Shown here in pieces: positions 56,826 to 64,000 of a stretch of DNA of 64,000 nt. How positions within the stretch are numbered: the stretch's first letter is position 1; every line of letters starts with the position of its first letter. A program made the position numbers and the translations under genes. The DNA is from Rhodanobacteraceae bacterium (GTDB lineage: Bacteria; Pseudomonadota; Gammaproteobacteria; Xanthomonadales; SZUA-5): assembly GCA_016717705.1 (NCBI GenBank), contig JADKFD010000098.1, positions 62,001 to 126,000 on the forward strand, written 5' to 3'. The notes under the pieces are model-generated. The model worked only from the letters and a program-made list of their open reading frames with translations, was not told where the DNA came from and ran no database searches.

Positions 56826-58030
56826 ATGAAACCACCAAACTGCTCGTTTCCGCACTGCTGCTGGCCACGGCCGTGGTCGTTTACGCCTATCCGCTGCGCG
56901 GCAGCCAGAACACCCAACCGGCACCGGTCCACACCCCGGTCGTCGCCACCACGGCGCAACCGCCACGTCCCGTCGTCGAAGTGGTGTTCGTGCTCGACAC
57001 CACCGGCAGCATGGGCGGGCTGATCCAGGCCGCCAAGGACAATATCTGGTCGATCGCGCGCACCATGGCATCGGCGCAGCCGCAGCCGGACATCCGCGTC
57101 GGCCTGGTCGCCTATCGCGACCGCGGCGACGACTACGTTACGCGTGTCGTCGACCTCAGCGACGATCTCGACTCGATGTACGCCACATTGATGGACTTCC
57201 AGGCCGGCGGTGGCGGCGATGGCCCGGAAGCGGTCAACGAGGCGCTGTTTGCCGCCGTGCACCAGATCGGATGGAGCCAGAATCCGGCCGCTTACCAGGT
57301 GATTTTTCTGGTTGGCGACGCGCAGGCACACATGGACTATCCGGATGACGTCAAGTATCCGGACACGGTGCAGGCCGCCGCGGCGCGCGGCATCATCGTC
57401 AACACCATCCAGGCCGGCGACGATCCGTCCACCCACAGCGAATGGTTGCAGATCGCCCAGCTCAGCCAGGGCGCGCATTTCAAGGTAGGCCAGCAAGGCG
57501 ATGCGGTCGCCGTGGCGACACCCTTCGATGCCGATATGGCCAAGCTGTCGAAGGAACTCGACGACACCCGCCTGTTCTACGGCGACGACAAGGCGCAGGC
57601 GCGCAATCGCAGCAAACGCGCCGCGACCGACAAGCTCAACGAAGGCGGATCGGTGGGTTCGCTGGCCCAGCGCGCGGCGTTCAACGCGTCGAGCTCAGGC
57701 GCGAAGAACTTCCTCGGCGACAGCGAACTGGTGGAAGACGTCGCCAGCGGCCGCGTCGACCTCGCCGCGATCGACAAGGCCGAACTGCCGGCACCCCTGC
57801 GCGAGCTGTCCACCGAGGAACAGCGCAAGCTGGTGATGGACACCAAGGGCAAGCGAGATGCGCTGAGCAGCAACATCGCCAAGCTTGCCGAACAACGCCA
57901 GCAGTACATTGAAAACGAACTCAGCAAGGACGCCGACGTCGGCCAGTCGCTCGACTACCAGATCTTCGGCGCGGTCAAGGAACAGGCGGCCAAGAAGGGG
58001 CTGAGCTACGAGTCGGCGCCGGCGCATTGA
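56826..58030 (+). CDS. VWA-domain protein, one base missing just after the start
   Basis: The body is a von Willebrand A domain: VVEVVFVLDTTGSMGGLIQA (metal-site DxTxS-like), VGLVAYRDRGDDYVTRV, GGGGDGPEAVNEAL and FLVGDAQAHMDYPDDV. A helical C-terminal third follows (about residues 240-395). In the frame of the body no good start exists, but ATG 56826 followed by TTKLLVSALLLATAVVVYAY in the other frame makes a signal anchor; one A missing in ATGAAACC restores it. GGAG precedes the ATG. The protein would be periplasmic and anchored, working with the PspA-like and membrane proteins upstream. Confidence 0.85.
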
Positions 58031-58096
58031 GGCGCAGAAACTGGAGTGCGCCGCTTGCCAGCGCTCTGGCTGCCCGTCGATCCTGGCAGCAACGGC

Positions 58097-58134
58097 GTAC
58101 CCGGTGTGCGCGCCCCAGCGCGTGCACCGGGTAC
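58097..58134. terminator. Strong hairpin after the VWA gene
   Basis: A stem of about 17 base pairs with two mismatches, GTACCCGGTGTGCGCGC / GCGCGTGCACCGGGTAC around a CCCA loop, lies 67 bases after the stop. No U-run follows, so it may be a structured element that protects or ends the transcript rather than a classical terminator. The rest of 58031-58505 shows nothing recognisable. Confidence 0.5.
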
Positions 58135-58525
58135 TTGCTCCCACGGCGGCGAATCGCCGCGCGAGACACCGCCCTGGCGAAATTGCGACGTACGCGGGTT
58201 GTCCGGTGTCCCCGAGGAGTAGTCGTGCGAGCCGCCATTTCCCGCCGACAATGTCAAAAATTTCGACGGCAGCTGGGAACTCGCGCCCCTTGGGCAATGA
58301 CAAAGCCGTCGTCCGTACGCGCAGATTTCGCCGGCCGGTTCGCGCTGCACCAAAGTTGGCCCGGCCATGCTCGTGATGGTTGAATTCGATCGATGAACTG
58401 TGTACGGGATCCACTCTGTCGTGATTCCGCGGGTTGAACAGCGGCGCTGCCGGATTTTTCGTTGCCCTGGGTTTTCCCGGATTTCCATGGGTATGCTGCA
58501 ATCACTAATCACAGAGAATTGACGA

Positions 58526-58882
58526 ATGAAATCGATGTTCAGATGCGTGGTGTTGGTACTGCTGGTCACGATGGGCTTGAGTGCGTGCGTGACGGCGCCA
58601 AAGTCCCAGGCTTTCAACCGGGAAGCAAACGCAACGCTCAAGCGTATTCAGATCCTGCCGCTGCAGGTCAAACCGGTCGAGCTGGTGATGTTCAACAATC
58701 CCGCAAACAGCTTTGGTTTGATCGGAGCGGTCATTGCCGAATCGGGCCGCGAGCAAGGGAAAATGGCTGCAGAAAGCTTCGGTGGCGGCGAAATTCGAGC
58801 ATCGCATCCAATTTCGCGAGAAATTCGCGGCAGCGATGCTTGAACGCGGCTAGAGCTTCACTGGCCGGAAGAATTGAAAGGC
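58526..58882 (+). pseudogene. Truncated copy of the DUF799 (GNA1162-like) lipoprotein gene
   Basis: The first 70 codons equal those of the intact copy at 59746 (lipobox LVTMGLSACVT), including 20 bases upstream. Small differences follow (AGCAAGGGAAAATGG against AGAGCAAGGAAAAATGG) that shift the frame after ESGRE, and homology ends at 58882, where IS630-derived sequence begins. The copy is clearly dead. Confidence 0.88.
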
Positions 58883-59725
58883 ACAGGTTTTGGCTTCCTG
58901 CGGGATCGGTCGATCCATGAAGTCGATGGAAACGGTCCCGTGTTGATCGCGCCCGGGTGAGAAGGCAAAGCGCACCAAGGCCTGATTGGTCACCGCCGAG
59001 ATTCGTGGTCACATCGACCAACGCGCTGTGTGCTGGCAGAACCGGGGTCTTAGCCGGCGGAAGATGCGTAAAGCTTCGCGAACCCACGCGGTGTCTTGCT
59101 TGACCGCGGTCCTCGTCGGCCCAGTAGATCTCTCAGCGTTTTCTGCCTTCGCACGGGCCTGGATCTGCGGGTACTCCACCGCCAGCCAGCTACCGACGTC
59201 CGGCGGGCCGCTGCTCCAGCGCGCGCTTGATCGGACGCTGGGGGCGTCATTCCCCGCGCCGCAGGTATTCGCCCAGCGTGCGAATCGGCATCTCGATCTT
59301 GGCAACTTCGGATCAGCGCCCGAACCGCGCAGACCCACAGCGCGAACGGAAGCTGCAACTGGTCAGCCCCGGTTCTGACCACCGCGATCACGCACAAACA
59401 TCATCAACGCCAGAGAGCGAACGGGTGTGTGTTTGTTGTACCCTCTCTCTCTCTCTCTGCGCTCTCGCCAAAGCACACGGACGCGCTTTTCCGAATCCAG
59501 TCGCCGATCCATCGACCGCACCCCACATCAAATCGCCGTGCCCAACTGATCACGGTTCCAATATCTACACCGCCAATTTGCGCAATCTCTCGCCATGTCT
59601 TCCCGTGTTCACGCCGCAGGCGATCCGCCTGCACGCGAAGGAGAGCCGGAGGAAGTCGTCGGAAAGCTCATGCGTCGGGTTTCATTCATGCCAGAATACT
59701 AGCACATATTTGATTGCCGGGTTAA
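58883..59725 (-). mobile_element. Decayed IS630-family transposase, between duplicated gene copies
   Basis: On the minus strand, pieces in different frames line up with an IS630 transposase: N-terminal HTH REHGKTWREIAQ...GTVISWARRF (59.5-59.65 kb), then DVGSWLAVEYPQIQARAKAE, AVKQDTAWVR (about 59.1 kb), TNLGGDQ and RFHRLHGST/IDFMDR-like sequence near 58.93 kb. It ends before the catalytic LILDN segment, exactly where the pseudogene copy begins. Several frameshifts are present. A (CT)-run of 14 bases lies at 59446-59459. No terminal inverted repeat was identified. Confidence 0.8.
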
Positions 59726-59745
59726 TAATCACAGAGAATTAACGA

Positions 59746-60478
59746 ATGAAATCGATGTTCAGATGCGTGGTGTTGGTACTGCTGGTCACGATGGGCTTGA
59801 GTGCGTGCGTGACGGCGCCAAAGTCCCAGGCTTTCAACCGGGAAGCAAACGCAACGCTCAAGCGTATTCAGATCCTGCCGCTGCAGGTCAAACCGGTCGA
59901 GCTGGTGATGTTCAACAATCCCGCAAACAGCTTTGGTTTGATCGGAGCGGTCATTGCCGAATCGGGCCGCGAGAGCAAGGAAAAATGGCTGCAGAAAGCT
60001 TCGGTGGCGGCGAAATTCGAGCATCGCGTCCAATTTCGCGAGAAATTCGCGGCAGCGATGCTTGAACGCGGCTATGAGCTTCACTGGCCGGAAGAATTGA
60101 AAGGCGAGACGCCCTCAGGCGCGCGCGATGCGTTTGGCCTGCGCAAACAGTACGGTCGAGTGGATGCAGTAGATGCGCAACTCGATATCGGGCTCATGTT
60201 CGTCGGACATGCGGCAGCAGGCGCTGGTGCAGCAGAGCCTTACCGCCCGACGGTGAACGTAAGCGCGACTGGTGTCCGCGGACGGCAAGCAGATCCTGTT
60301 TTCGGACCTGGTGTTCTACCACAACGTCACCAATAACCAGACCGCGATCATCATCGAGCCCGATCCGAAGTATGCCTATCCCAAGTTTGATGATCTCGAA
60401 GCGGCCGGGTCCGTTGCCATCGACGGACTGGCGCAAGCAGTAGAACAAACCGCACTGGCCCTCGCCAAGCAGCTATGA
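59746..60478 (+). CDS. DUF799/GNA1162-like outer-membrane lipoprotein, frameshifted
   Basis: The lipoprotein signal is CVVLVLLVTMGLSACVT (lipobox Cys about residue 21), followed by LPLQVKPVELVMFNNPANSFGLIGAVIAESG, characteristic of the DUF799 family to which meningococcal GNA1162 belongs. Near 60265 the frame changes; the other frame reads VSADGKQILFSDLVFYHNVT and ends LAKQL at 60478. Two missing bases (GCG-CGACTGG) would restore it. Its last codon overlaps the next lipoprotein gene (ATGA). In Neisseria the family member lies in a CsgG-like operon; no CsgG is in view here. Confidence 0.85.
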
Positions 60479-61317
60479 GCGCAACGCGCCGCGCAGCATG
60501 GATCGCTTTGATCGGCAGCTTGCTTGGCGCCTGCGCGGGCAGCGGCGCCGGCATTACTGAAGCACGACGATTGCAAATCGATCCTGCCTCCTGCGTCGGG
60601 GATATCGCGCAGGTGAAGGCGGTGCCGATTCCGCGCGCGGTTCCCGAGAAAACCAAAAAGGCCGAGATCGCACCTTTTGAATTCGAAGACCTCGCCCACT
60701 GCCTGCTCGCGGCCGACGGCAAGCCGGTACCGATGGCTCTGTTTGAAACCCATGGTCCAGTTCCGGCGGAAATCCGAATCGTGCTCATGGTCAATTCTTC
60801 GATCGCGTTCGCCGCCGCCGTAGACTTGCTCGATTCCCAATACCAGCACGTACGCACCATGCCTTTCGCCGATTTCGTGCGGCGTGGTTCCAGCTATACC
60901 GGCAGCTTGTTCCTCAACGAAAGCGAACAGAATGTGCGCTATCTGGTGTTCCGTCCGGACGCCGATAGCGTTGGTTTGACTCATACGACCACATCGGGTA
61001 TCGGCAATCGTACGCCTTATGTCATTCCAATCCCTGGCGGAATCATGTACGGCAGCGTGTCCACCGGCGTTGAGCAGGTGCTGAAAACCTGGCTGAGCGA
61101 AGTGGGCAGCTTCAGCATCATTGCCAGCGAATACCGTCACCCAACGCGCCGCGCGGCCGGGGGCGACGCAGGGGCTAGCCCTGAGGACGGTGCCAACGAC
61201 ATGCCGGCACCGCCACACCCTCGGGCGGCGGGGGGGCCCGGGGCCCCGGGGCGGGCCCGGGGGGGGGGGGGGGAAAGGGCGGGGGCGAAAATCGGACATT
61301 GCGAATCGGTTCGATGA
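60475..61317 (+). CDS. Lipoprotein of unknown function, C-terminus uncertain
   Basis: The signal is AAWIALIGSLLGACAGS (Cys about residue 20). Residues 25-215 are a soluble domain (IAPFEFEDLAHCLLAADG, LVMVNSS-like MVNSSIAFAAAVDLLD, SYTGSLFLNESEQNVRYLVF) without a recognised family. The final 60 residues run into a G-rich tract (61223-61287) and are low-complexity, so the true stop lies either near 61150 or beyond the tract. It is translationally coupled to the DUF799 gene (ATGA), which suggests the two form an outer-membrane complex. Confidence 0.7.
   Translation: MSATRRAAWIALIGSLLGACAGSGAGITEARRLQIDPASCVGDIAQVKAVPIPRAVPEKTKKAEIAPFEFEDLAHCLLAADGKPVPMALFETHGPVPAEIRIVLMVNSSIAFAAAVDLLDSQYQHVRTMPFADFVRRGSSYTGSLFLNESEQNVRYLVFRPDADSVGLTHTTTSGIGNRTPYVIPIPGGIMYGSVSTGVEQVLKTWLSEVGSFSIIASEYRHPTRRAAGGDAGASPEDGANDMPAPPHPRAAGGPGAPGRARGGGGERAGAKIGHCESVR
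61223..61287. other. Poly-G tract, probable assembly artefact
   Basis: This region is composed of G and C runs including 15 G in a row. It breaks the end of the lipoprotein gene. The 96 bases after it, before the convergent gene's stop, show no clear gene. Confidence 0.75.
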
Positions 61318-61383
61318 TGATCCGCACGCCTTCGACTACAGCGCCGCCGCGTTGGCCTGGGGCGGTCAATACTCCCTCGACGC

Positions 61384-64000
61384 TCATTCCAGTCCGTCGC
61401 GGAACAGGCCCCGGATATCCGGTCCATCCGACGCCACGTTGTTGCTCAACTGCGGATCGCTGATGGCCGCCGGCGGGGTCACCGAGGCGATATTGCTTAC
61501 CGGCGTTTCCGGCAGCGCGGCCACCGTCGCGGTCAGCAGAAACTGCACGCTGGAGCCCATCGGCAGGAGCACGTTCTGATCCAGATTGCCGTTGCCTGAC
61601 GCCGCGCAGCTGGCGCCGCCCTGCCCCACACAGGTCCAGCTGACGGCGCTGAATTCCGGGTCGAGGGTGTCCTGCACGCGGGCATCAACCACACCGGCCG
61701 GGCCGGGGTTGCTCACGGTGATCGCGTAAATCACCGGCGATCCGCCGCTGACGAAGTTGCTGCCATTGGTCTTGGCGATGCTCAAATTGGCCGAATTGAC
61801 GGCATTGGGAATGAGCTGCACCGGTGCCGACGCGGGACCGCTGCCTACGGCGTTTCTCGCGCTCACGCTGCAAGCATGGACGACGCCGTTGCCGAGCGCG
61901 GAAACGGTCAGCGGCGACGACGTGCCGCTGACCTGACCGGCGCCCGGCGCGCAGCTCAGCGTGTAGTCGATGATGGCCTCGCCGCCGGTCTGCGCGGGTG
62001 GGACAAAATCCACCGTGGCACTGGCGTTGCCCGGGGTTGCCGTGCCGATCGTCGGCGCGCCGGGCACGGTGGCTGGCGTCACGCTGTTCGACGGTGCCGA
62101 CGGCACGCTGTTGCCGACTGCATTGAAGGCAATCACGGTGCAACTTACCGACGTGCCGTTGACCAGGCCGGTGACGCTGATCGGAGATGCGCTCGCGGTT
62201 GCGGTCTGGCTGCCGCAGCTCGCGTGGAAGCCGCTCAGCGCCACGCCGCCGGTATTGGCGGGCGCGACAAAGGCAACGCTGACCTCGCCGTTGCCACGGG
62301 TGGCGACGACGGCGGTCGGTGCATCCGGCAGACTTGCTGCGATCTCGATCGCAAAGGCCTGCGTGGCCGCTGTGCCCACATTGTTGCTGGCGCTGAGGCT
62401 ACCGCTGAAGCTGCCGACGCTGGTCGGCGTGCCACTGATCTCGCCGCTGCTGGCGTTGAGGCTCAGGCCCGGCGGCAGGCTGCCACTGGCCAGCGCGAAG
62501 CTCGGCGCCGGAGAGCCGGTCGCCGTCAATGCCTGCTGATACGCCACGCCATAATTGCCGCCCGGCAGCGCAACGCTGGTAAACAGCGGCGCCACGCCCG
62601 GCGTCACCGCGAACGAGGGCGCCGAGACGGCGCCGCCGCCCACCGCATTGATGGCATTGACCGTGCAGGTGACTGGCACGCCGTTGGGCAGGCCGTTGAA
62701 GGTGATCGGCGAATTGGGGCTGCTGGACGCGAAGCCGCCGCAGAAGGCGTTGTACAGACTGATCGGTACACCGCCGTTGCTCGCCGGCGGATCAAAGCTG
62801 ACCGTGACTGAGGCATCGCCAGCACTGATGCCGGTAATGGTCGGCGCCCCGGGCACGGTCGCCGCAATCGCGATCGAAATCGCTTGCGTGACTGGCGTGC
62901 CGACTCCATTGCTGGCGCGCACCACCGCGTTGACCGCCGCAGCGACTGCGCTTGGCGTACCGCTGATGACGCCGGTGGCGTGGTTCAGGCTGAGGCCCGC
63001 CGGCAGAGCGCCGGACTGCAGCGCAAAGCTCGGCGCCGGCGTGCCGCTGGCGCTCAACATGTGGCTGTAAGGCGCGCCATAAGCACCGCTGCCCGGCAGC
63101 GCGCTGGTGAAGCTCGGGGCAACGCCGCCCAGCACCATGAAGTCGCCCATCGAGTACAGGCCGACACCACCACCCAGGGCAATGACGCCGATGACCGTGT
63201 TGTTGCCGGCATCGATCACGCTCACGTTGGCATCGCCCTGATTGGCGACATAAACGCGCGTGCTGTTCGGCGACACATCGATGCCGCGCGGCTGCGCGCC
63301 CACTGGCACCGTCGCGATCACGCCCAGGGTATTGGCGTCGATCACCGAGACGCTGTTGGAGTTGCTGTTGGCGACATAGACGCGGGCGCTGTCCGGGCTG
63401 ACGGTCACGCCGTGCGGGGTGGAGCCCACCGGTATCGTAGCGATTGCTGTCGCCGTGGCGTTGTCGATCACGGTGAGGTTGTTGCCGATCAGTGCTGTGA
63501 CATAGGCACGCGCGCCGTCTGGACTCACGGCAACGGCTATCGGGTAGTCGCCGACGCCTATGGTGGCGGTCGCGTACGTGGTGGTGTCGACGGTGTAGAC
63601 GAAGGCACCACCGGCCGGCGCGACATACAGGCGCTGACCGTCCGGGGTGATGGCGATGCCATAGCCCGACTGGATGTTCGGGATCGTCGAGACCACGGTA
63701 TTGGTGGCGGCGCTGATCACCGAAATCGCGTTGCCGGAGGACTGGGTGACGTAGACCAGCGAGCTGTCTGGCGACACCACCGCGCTCCACGGCCGATTGG
63801 GCACCGGGATGCGCGTGACCACGCTGTTGGTCTGCGTGTTGATCACGGTGACGTCATCGGTGCCCTGGCTGACCAGATACACGCGCGAGCCGTCCGGACT
63901 GGCGGCCACGCCGGTCTGGCTGGACACCAGCGGGATCGTCGCGACCACGGCATTGTTGGCAAGATTGATCACGGCGGCGTCGGTGCCGCCCGTGGCAAGG
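61384..64000 (-). CDS. Giant secreted repeat protein: YVTN beta-propeller, putative Ig, FN3 and DUF11 domains; 5' end outside window
   Basis: The frame is open to the right edge, so the start and any signal peptide are missing. From the edge inward there are about seven YVTN-type propeller units (VSPDSARVYVANSNSNSVSVIDA), a putative Ig domain (ALPAGLSLNHATGVISGTPS), an FN3-like unit (PGAPTITGISAGDASVTVSF), a second Ig/FN3 pair, a third FN3, and a DUF11/conserved-repeat unit (AKTNGSNFVSGGSPVIYAITV). It ends RGLFRDGLE, like the FG-GAP protein's LLRDGFE. At least 872 residues are visible. Surface adhesion or polymer binding is plausible. It converges with the lipoprotein gene across the poly-G tract. 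Confidence 0.88.
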   Translation of the reverse strand, partial: LATGGTDAAVINLANNAVVATIPLVSSQTGVAASPDGSRVYLVSQGTDDVTVINTQTNSVVTRIPVPNRPWSAVVSPDSSLVYVTQSSGNAISVISAATNTVVSTIPNIQSGYGIAITPDGQRLYVAPAGGAFVYTVDTTTYATATIGVGDYPIAVAVSPDGARAYVTALIGNNLTVIDNATATAIATIPVGSTPHGVTVSPDSARVYVANSNSNSVSVIDANTLGVIATVPVGAQPRGIDVSPNSTRVYVANQGDANVSVIDAGNNTVIGVIALGGGVGLYSMGDFMVLGGVAPSFTSALPGSGAYGAPYSHMLSASGTPAPSFALQSGALPAGLSLNHATGVISGTPSAVAAAVNAVVRASNGVGTPVTQAISIAIAATVPGAPTITGISAGDASVTVSFDPPASNGGVPISLYNAFCGGFASSSPNSPITFNGLPNGVPVTCTVNAINAVGGGAVSAPSFAVTPGVAPLFTSVALPGGNYGVAYQQALTATGSPAPSFALASGSLPPGLSLNASSGEISGTPTSVGSFSGSLSASNNVGTAATQAFAIEIAASLPDAPTAVVATRGNGEVSVAFVAPANTGGVALSGFHASCGSQTATASASPISVTGLVNGTSVSCTVIAFNAVGNSVPSAPSNSVTPATVPGAPTIGTATPGNASATVDFVPPAQTGGEAIIDYTLSCAPGAGQVSGTSSPLTVSALGNGVVHACSVSARNAVGSGPASAPVQLIPNAVNSANLSIAKTNGSNFVSGGSPVIYAITVSNPGPAGVVDARVQDTLDPEFSAVSWTCVGQGGASCAASGNGNLDQNVLLPMGSSVQFLLTATVAALPETPVSNIASVTPPAAISDPQLSNNVASDGPDIRGLFRDGLE

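Larger units (their letters stand above)
58506..60105 (+). repeat. Direct duplication, 58506-58882 and 59726-60105
   Basis: Both stretches begin TAATCACAGAGAATT and cover the 5' part of the DUF799 gene, offset 1220 bases. Identity is very high apart from a few single-base differences and small indels. The left copy is fused to a decayed IS630 transposase; the right copy continues into the whole gene. Confidence 0.9.

Noticed and set aside
59446..59459. CTCTCTCTCTCTCT microsatellite as a phase-variation tract
   Set aside because: It lies in the decayed IS630 sequence and not in or before an intact gene, so a switching role is not supported.

Overview
The window is high-GC DNA (by eye about two-thirds G+C), dense with genes on both strands. 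It looks like a gammaproteobacterium of the Xanthomonadales/Lysobacterales type. The support is indirect: Pseudomonas/Xanthomonas-like REP palindromes, several small dispersed repeat families, many large secreted repeat proteins (two ending in RDG[F/L]E), DUF3011 and DUF3857 proteins, and a PHA synthase. This assignment is inference; there is no rRNA or tRNA gene in the window to anchor it.

Layout. 0-4.5 kb: the end of a YedK/SRAP gene, then an ABC exporter pair and a DesK/DesR-like two-component system. 4.5-18 kb: a lysozyme-like protein, an alpha/beta hydrolase, a large secreted M64-type metalloprotease, a GFA-family protein, a three-gene set (lipoprotein, trypsin-fold protein, YkuD-like/peptidoglycan-binding protein) and an aspartic-protease-like secreted protein. 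18-28 kb: a TPR-GGDEF protein, PhaC, an OYE-family flavoenzyme, a PNPOx-like protein, a secreted RCC1-repeat protein and a cupin. 28-36 kb: a polyamine island described below. 36-41 kb: a 7TM histidine kinase, an FG-GAP protein, a damaged response regulator, a GNAT enzyme and a tandem YjbR protein. 41-52.6 kb: DUF3857/transglutaminase, DUF3011 and CpeT-like proteins, a VapBC-type pair, a glyoxalase, a flavoprotein, RlmC, a Shewanella-like phosphatase and a PlsC acyltransferase. 52.7-58 kb: an OmpR/HisKA two-component system followed by a PspA-like, membrane and VWA-protein operon. 58-64 kb: a duplicated DUF799 lipoprotein gene split by a decayed IS630 element, another lipoprotein, and a YVTN/Ig/FN3/DUF11 giant protein running off the right edge.

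The strongest candidate for something new is the divergent cluster at about 28.2-35.9 kb. It holds a homospermidine-synthase homologue, a fused double spermidine-synthase-like protein, a BpsA (branched-polyamine synthase, DUF43) homologue, a multi-TM transporter, a prolyl/lysyl-hydroxylase-like Fe(II)/2-oxoglutarate oxygenase and an APH-family kinase. Read together they suggest a pathway that makes, then hydroxylates and/or phosphorylates, an unusual polyamine.

Quality warning. The window carries long poly-G tracts (16.36-16.94, 36.08, 36.28-36.38, 61.22-61.29 kb), and at least eight genes have their reading frame broken by an apparent one- or two-base indel while homology continues in another frame. 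Both are most simply explained as uncorrected assembly or sequencing error, so frameshifted genes are annotated over their full inferred extent and flagged rather than called dead.
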